Source of the DNA: Streptacidiphilus carbonis
Lineage (GTDB): Bacteria > Actinomycetota > Actinomycetes > Streptomycetales > Streptomycetaceae
Direction: 5' to 3'
Assembly (NCBI RefSeq): GCF_000787775.1
Contig: NZ_BBPM01000043.1
Span: 1-64,000 of the forward strand
Length of the DNA stretch: 64,000 nucleotides
Position 1 is the stretch's first letter. Each line of letters starts with the position of its first letter. This document shows positions 40,756 to 47,688 of the stretch, in pieces. Under the pieces are notes generated by a model, which saw only the letters and a list, made by a program, of their open reading frames with translations, made no database searches and was not told the DNA's origin. Position numbers and translations under genes: made by a program.

Positions 40756-41574
40756 TCAGGGGGCTCGGAAGTAGCTGGGGAACGCCGGGGCGAGGAGCGG
40801 CCTGCGCCCCCAGGCGAGGATCCCGCCCCGGGCCATCGCGCCCCAGGGCGAGCACCGCCCCAGCGCGATCAGCAGGAAGGTCACCGGCTCGGTGACGATG
40901 GTGCAGTCGGCGCGCTGCGCGGCGCCCCCGCTGACGGTGAGGCCGCCGTCGGCGAAGGCCGCGGTGTAGCGGGGGCCGCCGCCCCGCAGCCGCAGCTCGT
41001 AGACGGCGCTCAACCGGCCGACCGCCTTGCGGTCGAGCACCCGAGGCATCGCGGTGGTCAGGAACGGCAGGCACAGCTCCACCCGCTGACGGTCGATCAT
41101 GTGCGGTCGGCGCAGCGCCCGGGCCAGGTCCCAGCCGTGCCCGAGCATATGGGTGAGCAGATAGGACCCCAGGGTGTCCAGGTCCATCGGCCCCATCGGC
41201 GCCAGTACCCGCAGGGCGGCGCTCTGCCCCGCGGCCGCGGCGACGAAGGACTCCGCCTGCTCGACCACGGCCGCGGCCAGCACCGCGGGGTCGCGTTCGG
41301 TGAACGCGGCCAGCGAGTCGGCATTGGCGGCGGCCAGACCGTCCGGGGTGCCGTCCCCGTAAGGACGCTCGGCACCTGCGGCCAGCTCCGCCATCAGCTG
41401 GTTGGCCAGCGCGAGGTGCGCCGCGGCCTCACCGAGGTTCCAGGTGGAGCGCGGCACCCTGGCCTCCGGGTCGGCGCCGGCGCTCAGCAGGGCCGCTATG
41501 TCCGCGGCGGTCCCGGTGATCGCCCGGTACAACTGCTCGGGCGCGGACGGGGCGGCGGGCGCGGGGGTGGTCAT
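40756..41574 (-). CDS. Maleylpyruvate isomerase-family mycothiol enzyme
   Basis: A 272-residue protein of the maleylpyruvate isomerase/mycothiol-dependent family. N-terminal DinB-like helices (PRSTWNLGEAAAHLALANQLM, with His as metal ligand), HMLGHGWDLARALRR (second His), and a C-terminal SCP2-like lipid-binding domain (GGPRYTAAFADGGLTVSGGAAQRADCTI). Members use mycothiol for isomerisation or conjugation, or are only substrate-binding. Substrate unknown. No operon partner; convergent with the MFS gene. Confidence 0.7.
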   Translation of the reverse strand: MTTPAPAAPSAPEQLYRAITGTAADIAALLSAGADPEARVPRSTWNLGEAAAHLALANQLMAELAAGAERPYGDGTPDGLAAANADSLAAFTERDPAVLAAAVVEQAESFVAAAAGQSAALRVLAPMGPMDLDTLGSYLLTHMLGHGWDLARALRRPHMIDRQRVELCLPFLTTAMPRVLDRKAVGRLSAVYELRLRGGGPRYTAAFADGGLTVSGGAAQRADCTIVTEPVTFLLIALGRCSPWGAMARGGILAWGRRPLLAPAFPSYFRAP

Positions 41575-41646
41575 GACGGAAGAGCCTGGACCAGGGGCGG
41601 CGCACTGTCCAGGGTGCGACGCGGACGCGGTCCTCCGCTGCGGGCC

Positions 41647-41712
41647 TACGCGACGGCCCTACGTGTCGGCCTTGCGTGACGGCCTTGGCGTGACGGCCCT
41701 CCGCGACGGTCC
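41647..41712. repeat. Five ~13-bp tandem repeats
   Basis: Five imperfect units (TACGCGACGGCCC, TACGTGTCGGCCT, TGCGTGACGGCCT, a 14-base TGGCGTGACGGCCC, TCCGCGACGGTCC) run head to tail from 41647 to 41712. They lie in the non-coding stretch between the isomerase gene and the sortase-substrate gene, 120 bases before the latter's start. They may be protein-binding sites or a slippage-prone minisatellite. Confidence 0.55.
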
Positions 41713-41831
41713 CGAGGACTTTGCCATCTCTTTACAACCTGTCGCCGGGCTGTGTCGTCTCTCCTCCCGTTCAGCAACGCAGCCCGGTGCCGTCGCCACG
41801 GCGGCCCGGGCCGACGAGAGAGAGACCCTTC

Positions 41832-42254
41832 ATGCGTACAGCTCGTACCGGTCGTACCGGCGTCCTCGCCGCCGCGCTCTTCGCCTGTGCCGCGGTGCTG
41901 GTCGGCGCCGGTTCCGCGAACGCCGCCGGATCGGCTTCGGCCAGCGCCTCGCCGACCCCGGCCACGGCCGCCCGGAGCGCCTCCGCCGTCCCGACCGTGA
42001 GCGCGTCCGGCTCACCCCGCGCCGCGACCGGTGGCACCGGCGCGTCCGCGACCGCCGCCCCGGTCGCCCGCCCGACCCGGGACGGCCAGGTCCGGGTCGT
42101 GCCCAGCGGCGCCCCGGACACCGGTGTGGCGCCGGCCGCCTCCCAGGGCGGCGGTGACACCGGCCTGATGACCGGCGCCGCGGCGGCCGGAGCGGTGCTG
42201 GTCGGCGGTGCGGGCGTGGTGCTGCTGCGTCGCCGGACCCGGGCCCAGGGCTGA
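41832..42254 (+). CDS. Secreted protein, candidate sortase substrate
   Basis: A 140-residue protein. MRTARTGRTGVLAAALFACAAV is a signal peptide. The middle is low-complexity Ser/Ala/Pro/Thr (exposed linker). Near the C-terminus are GAPDTG and GGGDTG, then a hydrophobic span (AAAAGAVLVGGAGVVLL) and RRRTRAQG, the layout of a wall-sorted protein, although a plain LPXTG is absent. The next gene, two bases on, encodes a class F sortase, so this is its likely substrate. Start MRTARTG chosen over earlier ATG by signal-peptide logic. Confidence 0.6.
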   Translation: MRTARTGRTGVLAAALFACAAVLVGAGSANAAGSASASASPTPATAARSASAVPTVSASGSPRAATGGTGASATAAPVARPTRDGQVRVVPSGAPDTGVAPAASQGGGDTGLMTGAAAAGAVLVGGAGVVLLRRRTRAQG

Positions 42255-42256
42255 TC

Positions 42257-42925
42257 TTGCCGACCGAGCACACCAGAACACAGTCGGCAGCGGCAGCGGC
42301 AGTGCTGGCTGCGGCGCTGCTGCTCTCCGGCTGCGGCAGCGGAGCAGCGGCGGTCGGGTCTGCCGGCGCCGGCAGCACGGCCGTGGCCGGATCCGCGTCG
42401 ACAGCAGCGGACCCGCCGGCGCCGTCCGCTCCGGCGTCCGCCTCGAAGGCCCCGAAGGCGCTGTCCGAGTCGGTACCGGTGGAACTGCAGATCCCAGCCA
42501 TCGGGGTGGATACCCCGGTGATGAAGCTGGGGCTGGCCGCGGACGGGAGCGTGCAGACACCGCCGATCGAGGCGCACTCCCCGGCCGGCTGGTACCAGGG
42601 TTCGCCGACTCCGGGCCAGGTCGGTCCCTCGGTGGTCCTGGCTCATGTGACGGTCGGTCAGTACGGCGACGGTGTCTTTCTGCACCTGTCCAAGCTGAAG
42701 CCGGGCGATCGCGTGGTCGCCCGGCTGAAGGACGGCGTGGACGCGGACTTCACGGTCTACAAGGTGCAGACGGTCGCCAAGGCCGAATTCCCGACCGCCG
42801 CCGTCTACGGGAACGTCGACCGCCCGGAACTGCGTCTGATCACCTGCGGCGGTCCACGGGACAGCACCGGCCACGGCTACCTCGACAACGTGGTCGTCTA
42901 CGCCGCACTGACCTCCGGGCAGTAG
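42257..42925 (+). CDS. Class F sortase-like lipoprotein
   Basis: A 222-residue protein with N-terminal lipobox LLLSGC and an Ala/Ser-rich spacer, then a class F sortase domain: LQIPAIGVDTPVMKLG, the His in VVLAHVTVG, and the catalytic Cys in LRLITCGGP followed by GYLDNVVVYA. The Arg of the sortase triad is not clearly placed (Arg in GGPRD is a candidate). TTG start at 42257, with weak AGGG site; two bases after the substrate gene, so co-transcribed. Anchored to the membrane by lipid rather than by a helix, unusual for sortases. Confidence 0.78.
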   Translation: MPTEHTRTQSAAAAAVLAAALLLSGCGSGAAAVGSAGAGSTAVAGSASTAADPPAPSAPASASKAPKALSESVPVELQIPAIGVDTPVMKLGLAADGSVQTPPIEAHSPAGWYQGSPTPGQVGPSVVLAHVTVGQYGDGVFLHLSKLKPGDRVVARLKDGVDADFTVYKVQTVAKAEFPTAAVYGNVDRPELRLITCGGPRDSTGHGYLDNVVVYAALTSGQ

Positions 42926-42959
42926 CCGACACCCAGCACATCCCGACCCATGGAGAGCG

Positions 42960-43460
42960 TTGAGCCGGTCACAGGACACCGCAGCGTCCGAGCTGTTCGC
43001 TGCCCTCTACCCGGCCCTCGCCGGGTGGTGCCGTCGTCTGACCGACGACGACGGCACCGCCCACGAGATCGCCGCGGAGGCGTTCACCCGGTTGTGGGCG
43101 CGCTGGACCAAGGTGGAGGAGCCGCGCGGCTTCCTCTATGTCACCGCGGCCAACCTGGTCCGCGACCACTGGCGCAGGCTGGAGCGGGAACGCAGGGCGC
43201 TGCGCCGGGTGGCCGCGGAGGCCGCGGTGGCCGCGGCGCGCGGCGCGGACGAGTCGGGCGATCCCTCGGTCCGGCTGCTGGTCCAGTCGCTGCCGCTGCG
43301 GCTGCGAACCCCGGTGCTGCTGTACTACTACGCTGATCTGCCGGTCCGGGAGGTGGCTGTGCTGACGGGGCGCAAGGAAGGGACAGTCAAGGCCGATCTC
43401 CACGCGGCCCGGGAACTACTGCGCAGCAAGCTGGGGGGACACCTTGATCACACCCATTGA
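42960..43460 (+). CDS. ECF sigma factor
   Basis: A 166-residue ECF sigma: SELFAALYPALAGWCRRLT and AHEIAAEAFTRLWARW (region 2), LPLRLRTPVLLYYYADLPVREVAVLTGRKEGTVKADLHAARE (region 4). TTG 42960 with GGAG five bases upstream. It follows the sortase gene by 34 bases and overlaps the next gene by 17 bases, which encodes a single-pass membrane protein probably serving as anti-sigma or sensor. It may control the sortase locus. Confidence 0.78.
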   Translation: MSRSQDTAASELFAALYPALAGWCRRLTDDDGTAHEIAAEAFTRLWARWTKVEEPRGFLYVTAANLVRDHWRRLERERRALRRVAAEAAVAAARGADESGDPSVRLLVQSLPLRLRTPVLLYYYADLPVREVAVLTGRKEGTVKADLHAARELLRSKLGGHLDHTH

Positions 43461-43962
43461 GGAGCCGGACGAGGAGCGGGACGACCGGCTGGCGTCGCTG
43501 CTCGGCCCCGGCCCGGTGGTGCTGCTGCCGCCGCCCGGGTCCTTCGAGCAGATCCGCCGCAGCGCCTCGCGGCGCAGGTGGCGGCGGACGGCGGGCGGCG
43601 GGGGACTGGTGCTGGCCGTGGCCGCCGCGGTGATCGCCCCGCTGCTGATGTCCGGGACCCCGGACGAGCCGGTGCGGGTGGTCCCGGCAGCGCCGGCGAC
43701 CGTCCGGTCGTCCACGGTGGCGCATCCGTCGCCGACGGCGACCCCGGCCCGGCCCGAGCCGTCCGGCTCGGCCTCCGTCTCCGCCTCGCCGACGCCTTCG
43801 GTGTCGCCGCGGACGACGCCGACCCGTGGCGAGGCCGGCGCCTCCGCGGCCACCGGGGGGACCAGGGCGGGCACCGCCGCCGCCGCAACCCGGCGCCCGA
43901 GCAGTGGATCGGCGTCCCCGCGGGCCACGGCGGCGTCGGCGTCGCCGTCGGCAGCGAGATAG
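43444..43962 (+). CDS. Membrane protein, candidate anti-sigma partner
   Basis: A 172-residue protein, start TTG 43444 (GGGGGGAC before it), overlapping the sigma gene. Cytoplasmic acidic/basic N-terminus (EEPDEERDDRLASLLGPG, RRSASRRRWRR), one membrane segment (GGGGLVLAVAAAVIAPLLM) and a Thr/Ser/Pro-rich outer tail (TPTRGEAGASAATGGT). Position downstream of an ECF sigma suggests an anti-sigma or regulator; no known anti-sigma domain is recognised. Followed by palindrome copy 4. Confidence 0.55.
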   Translation: MITPIEEPDEERDDRLASLLGPGPVVLLPPPGSFEQIRRSASRRRWRRTAGGGGLVLAVAAAVIAPLLMSGTPDEPVRVVPAAPATVRSSTVAHPSPTATPARPEPSGSASVSASPTPSVSPRTTPTRGEAGASAATGGTRAGTAAAATRRPSSGSASPRATAASASPSAAR

Positions 43963-43995
43963 GGGTTTCTGACGGGCCTTCGGTGCGGGCGTAGT

Positions 43996-44096
43996 GGGCC
44001 GGTCGCGCTGTTCCCCGCGCCCCTGGACCCTGCGACCGGCCCACGGTGCGTCAGTTGCAGCCCCAGCGGAGGCGCGGGGAACTGCGCGACCAGCCC
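43996..44096. repeat. Convergent-gene palindrome, copy 4
   Basis: Left GGGCCGGTCGCGCTGTTCCC and right GGCGCGGGGAACTGCGCG with CCAGCCC, inner TGCGACCGGCCCA and TCAGTTGCAG. It lies between the convergent membrane gene and the MerR gene. Confidence 0.7.
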
Positions 44097-44110
44097 GGTG
44101 CGGCCCGCAG

Positions 44111-45058
44111 TCAGACGCTGAGCTCGGCGTCGAGTGCGACGCGCAGCCACTCGTGGGAGGCGCCCATGTTCGGTTCGGCCGGACCGGTCGGCGGGACGAC
44201 GAGCTCGCCGGCGAGTTGCCAGTAGCGGTCGACCAGCGGGTCGGCGGTGACGGTCAGGGTGCCGGCGAGCCGCAGGCGGAAGGCGGGGCTGTCCGGTAGC
44301 CGGGACGCCTCGGCGTGGGCGGCCACGAAGCAGTCGAGCGCCTCGCCCCGCCCCGGGGTCCGCCCGGCCCGCAGCTCCTGCCCGGCCAGCGCATAGGCGT
44401 CGCCGAGGCCCTGGTAGAGCACGGCCGGGTCGAGCTTCTCCTCGGCGCAGCGGAACTCGGGTCGGCAGAAGTCGCTGTCGAACCGGGCGCCCGAGGTCAG
44501 CGCGTGCAGTCGGGCGAAGGTCAGCACCTGATCGGGCGTCGGATCGGCCGGCGGCTGCGGTACCGCCGCCTCGATGATCGCACCGCGCAGCCGGGCCGGG
44601 AGCCGGGGCGGCAGCAGAAAGCGCCAGAAGCGGGCCAGCGGCGCCGTGCTCGGCGGCGTGGCCACCGCGCCGATCAGCCGCAGCCGGTCCGCGCGCTCCT
44701 CGGCGGTGCAGTCCCGCAGCAGCTGCAGCGCGGCCTCGCGCCAGCGCAGCGCGGTCAGTTGCGAGCCGAGCTCGCGCAGCCGCCCGGCGATGGCGTCCTC
44801 CAGCGCGCCGTCCAGCCCCTCCTGCCCGTCCTCCTGGGCCAGGATCCGGCCCACCTCGGGCACCGGCAGGTCGAGACCCCGGAGCGAGCGGATCAGCCGG
44901 AGCCGGTCGAGCGCCTCGGGCCCGTACCGGCGGTGGCCCCCGGAGCTGCGTCCGGCCTCGGGCAGCAGCCCGCGGTCGGAGTAGAAGCGGACGGTCTTGA
45001 CGGTGACGCCCGCGTGCTCGGCGAGCTCCCCGATGCTCCACAGGTCGTCGGACTGCAC
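44111..45058 (-). CDS. MerR-family activator
   Basis: A 315-residue MerR-family regulator. The HTH is WSIGELAEHAGVTVKTVRFYSDRGLLPEAGRSSGGHRRY (residues 7-45), followed by the dimer helix (LRSLRGLDLPVPEVGRIL). The long C-terminal part (residues about 110-315) is larger than in metal-type MerR proteins and probably binds an organic ligand. It faces a promoter with a 19-base spacer and near-palindrome (45064-45085), typical of MerR distortion activation, driving the double hydrolase. Autoregulation is likely. Confidence 0.82.
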   Translation of the reverse strand: MQSDDLWSIGELAEHAGVTVKTVRFYSDRGLLPEAGRSSGGHRRYGPEALDRLRLIRSLRGLDLPVPEVGRILAQEDGQEGLDGALEDAIAGRLRELGSQLTALRWREAALQLLRDCTAEERADRLRLIGAVATPPSTAPLARFWRFLLPPRLPARLRGAIIEAAVPQPPADPTPDQVLTFARLHALTSGARFDSDFCRPEFRCAEEKLDPAVLYQGLGDAYALAGQELRAGRTPGRGEALDCFVAAHAEASRLPDSPAFRLRLAGTLTVTADPLVDRYWQLAGELVVPPTGPAEPNMGASHEWLRVALDAELSV

Positions 45059-45061
45059 AGC

Positions 45062-45092
45062 TTGAACCTCCCTCAGGGGGAGTTCCTACGGT
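45062..45092 (+). promoter_or_regulatory. MerR-type promoter with 19-bp spacer
   Basis: TTGAAC (45062-45067) and TACGGT (45087-45092) are separated by 19 bases, the hallmark spacing of MerR-controlled promoters, where the activator twists DNA to bring the boxes together. The spacer contains the near-palindrome GAACCTCCC-TCA-GGGGGAGTTC (45064-45085; one mismatch). It drives the fused hydrolase gene 42 bases downstream. Confidence 0.75.
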
Positions 45093-45133
45093 ACCGGGGA
45101 GCCCGGCGCCCCGGGCAGGTTGAGGAGGAACTC

Positions 45134-46696
45134 ATGACGGCGTTCGTGCTGGTCGCAGGCGGTCACATCGGCGGCTGGGTGTGGCGGGAGGTGGTCGACC
45201 GGCTGCAGGGGTCGGGAGCCCGGGTGTACCCGGCCACGCTCACCGGGCTGGGGGACCGCCGGCACCTGGCCGGCCCCGGAACCGACCTGGACACCCACAT
45301 CGAGGACCTGGTGCAGCTGATCGACCAGGTGGACGAGCCGGAACTGGTGATCGTCGGCCATGACACCGGCATCCACCCGGTGCTGGGCGCCGCCGACCGG
45401 CGTCCTGAGCGGATCGCCAGGATCGTCCATCTGGACGCGGGCCTGCCCCAGGACGGCGAGTCGGTGCTGGACCTGGTGCCGGACCCGGAGGTCCGCGAAC
45501 GGCTGCTGCGCCGGGTCGGGGAGAGCGGGGACGGTTGGCGGGTTCCGGCGCCGACCCTGGAGGAGTGGCCGCTTTGGGGCAGCACGGCCGGGGTCCCCGA
45601 GGAGGCGCTGGCCCGGCTCACCCGGCTGGCAGCGCCGCAGCCGCTGGCCACGCTCACCCAGCCGCTGCGGCTGACCGGCGCCGCGGCGAAACTGCCGACC
45701 AGCGGCATCCTCTGCACCGCCAACGGGACCAGCATCGCGCTGGTGGAAATGCTGTTGGGGTACGGCGAGCCGCGGTTCCAGGTGCTCGCCGACCCCCGGG
45801 TGGGCTTCTTCGAGCTCGACACCGGCCACTGGCCGATGCTGTCCTGCCCGGACGAGCTGGCCGAGGTGCTGCTCCGGGCCGCGGCGGGGGAGGGCCACCG
45901 GGTGACCGCGGCGGGCGCGGAGGTCCCGGCCCGCTTCCTGCTGGACGGGCCCGAGCGGCCCAGTGAGCGGATCGGGCCGGTCGACCTCTACCTGCCGGAC
46001 CTCTCCGACCTGTCCGACCGCTCTGGGCTCTCCGACCTCTCCGACCTCTCCGACCTGGACGGTCCCCGGCCCGCGGTGGTGTTCGTCCACGGCGGCCCGG
46101 TGCCACCGGAGAAGCGGCCGACACCGCGGGACAGCCGGACCTTCGTGGGCTACGCGAGTCAGGCGGCGGCGCTGGGCCTGGTCGGCGTCACGCTGGACCA
46201 CCGGCTGCACGGTCTCGGCGACTACGGGCGCGCCGCGGAGGACGTCGCCGCGGCGGTCGAACTGGTGCGGGCCGACCCCCGGGTCGACGCCGACCGGATC
46301 GCGCTGTGGTTCTTCTCCGGCGGCGGGCTGCTCTGCGCCGACTGGCTGGCGGCGCCACCGCGGTGGCTGCGCTGCGTGGCGGCGACGTATCCGATCCTGG
46401 CGCCGCTGCCGAACTGGGGAATGGCCGAATCCAGGTTCCGCCCCGCGGACGCGGTGCGGGGGGCAGGCGGACTGCCCATGGTGCTGACCCGGGTGGAGTT
46501 GGAGCAGCCGGAGATCGCGGCGACGGTCACCGAATTCCTCGCCGCGGCGGAGGCCTGCGGCGCGGACGTCGAACTGATCGACGTGGCCGGAGCCCACCAC
46601 GGCTTCGAGACCATCGACCACACGGAGGCGACCCGCGGGGCCGTCCGCACGGCGCTGCGGGGAGTGCTGCGGCACCTGCGGGCGGGGAGTCTCTGA
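45134..46696 (+). CDS. Fused double alpha/beta-hydrolase
   Basis: A 520-residue cytoplasmic protein with two hydrolase domains. Domain 1 (about 1-260) resembles hydroxynitrile lyase/esterase proteins: VLVAGGHIGGWVWREV, THIEDLVQLIDQ, but the nucleophile elbow is GHDTG, Asp instead of Ser, with the His kept in LDTGHWPML. Domain 2 (about 312-520) resembles peptidase/dienelactone-type hydrolases: FVHGGPVPP, nucleophile Ser in WFFSGGG, His in AHHGFE. The joint is a LSDLSD repeat at about 289-309. ATG 45134 follows GAGGAGGAAC. Controlled by the MerR promoter just upstream. Confidence 0.78.
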   Translation: MTAFVLVAGGHIGGWVWREVVDRLQGSGARVYPATLTGLGDRRHLAGPGTDLDTHIEDLVQLIDQVDEPELVIVGHDTGIHPVLGAADRRPERIARIVHLDAGLPQDGESVLDLVPDPEVRERLLRRVGESGDGWRVPAPTLEEWPLWGSTAGVPEEALARLTRLAAPQPLATLTQPLRLTGAAAKLPTSGILCTANGTSIALVEMLLGYGEPRFQVLADPRVGFFELDTGHWPMLSCPDELAEVLLRAAAGEGHRVTAAGAEVPARFLLDGPERPSERIGPVDLYLPDLSDLSDRSGLSDLSDLSDLDGPRPAVVFVHGGPVPPEKRPTPRDSRTFVGYASQAAALGLVGVTLDHRLHGLGDYGRAAEDVAAAVELVRADPRVDADRIALWFFSGGGLLCADWLAAPPRWLRCVAATYPILAPLPNWGMAESRFRPADAVRGAGGLPMVLTRVELEQPEIAATVTEFLAAAEACGADVELIDVAGAHHGFETIDHTEATRGAVRTALRGVLRHLRAGSL

Positions 46697-46718
46697 CCGT
46701 TCCCTGCTGCGGCCGCAG

Positions 46719-46819
46719 CCGGCTCGGCGCGCAGTTCCCCGCGCCCCTGGGTGGCTGCGACTGGCCCACCGTGGTTCCGTTGCAGCCTCCAGAGGCGCGG
46801 GGACCGGGCGGTCAACCGG
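46719..46819. repeat. Convergent-gene palindrome, copy 5
   Basis: Left CCGGCTCGGCGCGCAGTTCC and GCGCCCCTGG; right GAGGCGCGGGGACCGGG and GTCAACCGG, with inner TGCGACTGGCCCA and CCGTTGCAG. Between the convergent double hydrolase and the single-pass membrane gene. Confidence 0.7.
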
Positions 46820-46891
46820 ATGCGGTCCGCACTCAGGAACCCCGGTCGGCTTGCCACGCGCTCTGCCACGGGCCCACGCCCGCGTCCGGGC

Positions 46892-47602
46892 TCATGCCCC
46901 CTGGTCCAGCACGCCGGTGAGGGTGCCGGTGGCCGGGTCCGACCAGGTGTGGGTGACAGTGCCGTCGGGGTTGCGGGTCAGAGTCTGCTCAGCGGTGCCG
47001 GTCGGGCAGCCGGCCGGGGCGCCGGGCAGCGGGCGGCTGCTGAAGCTGAGCTGGTGGGCGGTGGCGCTCAGCAGCGTCCAGGCGGTCGGGCAGAGCGGGT
47101 GAGCTCCGGACGTGCCGGTGTCCGACCGCAGCTCGGTGGTGGAGTCGGCGCCGATCCGGCCGGGGCGCACGGTGACAGCGTCCTCGCCGGAGCGGGACCC
47201 GTCGGAGGCGGCCAGGGTGCCCGACCAGGTGCCGAGGAAGCCGGCCGGGACCGCGTCGGCAGCGCCGCCGGTGCCGGCCGGTCCGGCGGTGGTCGGCGCT
47301 GGCGCCGGCGGTCCGGGCGGGACCAGCCGGGCCGGTGCGGACGGGACCACCGCCGGGGTCGGGCCCGGTGCGCCGCCGACGATCCCCACCCGCTGACCCC
47401 TGGTGATCAGCATGGCGACCCCGATCGTCATCACCGTGAACACGGTCGCGATGATGACGATGGCGCCGTCCCGCAGTCGGGACCGGGCCGTCGGGGCCGT
47501 CGGGGGCGCCGGCCCGACCGGCGCTCCCCGGGCCCCCGTTGCCGCCGCCCCGTCCGGGGTCCAGGACCGTTCGATTCCGCCACTCGGAGTCTGCTTCGCC
47601 AT
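46892..47602 (-). CDS. Single-pass membrane protein with extracellular domain
   Basis: A 236-residue protein. ATG 47602 begins MAKQTPSGGIERSWTPDG, cytoplasmic; one membrane helix (AIVIIATVFTVMTIGVAMLI) at about 45-64; then a Pro/Ala-rich spacer and an extracellular beta-rich domain (FLGTWSGTLAASDGSRSGED, TRNPDGTVTHTWSDP) with two Cys (CPTAWTLL, CPTGTAEQ) able to form a disulfide. Family unknown to me. It lies 86 bases downstream of the HTH-MurA gene in the same direction. Confidence 0.6.
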   Translation of the reverse strand: MAKQTPSGGIERSWTPDGAAATGARGAPVGPAPPTAPTARSRLRDGAIVIIATVFTVMTIGVAMLITRGQRVGIVGGAPGPTPAVVPSAPARLVPPGPPAPAPTTAGPAGTGGAADAVPAGFLGTWSGTLAASDGSRSGEDAVTVRPGRIGADSTTELRSDTGTSGAHPLCPTAWTLLSATAHQLSFSSRPLPGAPAGCPTGTAEQTLTRNPDGTVTHTWSDPATGTLTGVLDQGA

Positions 47603-47688
47603 CACCTGCCGACCTCCCCGACCGTCCCCGCCGTGGGTTCCAGCGTCCCGCCGCAAGCGGCGTACGGCCAGAGCCGGGTGACGGTGGA

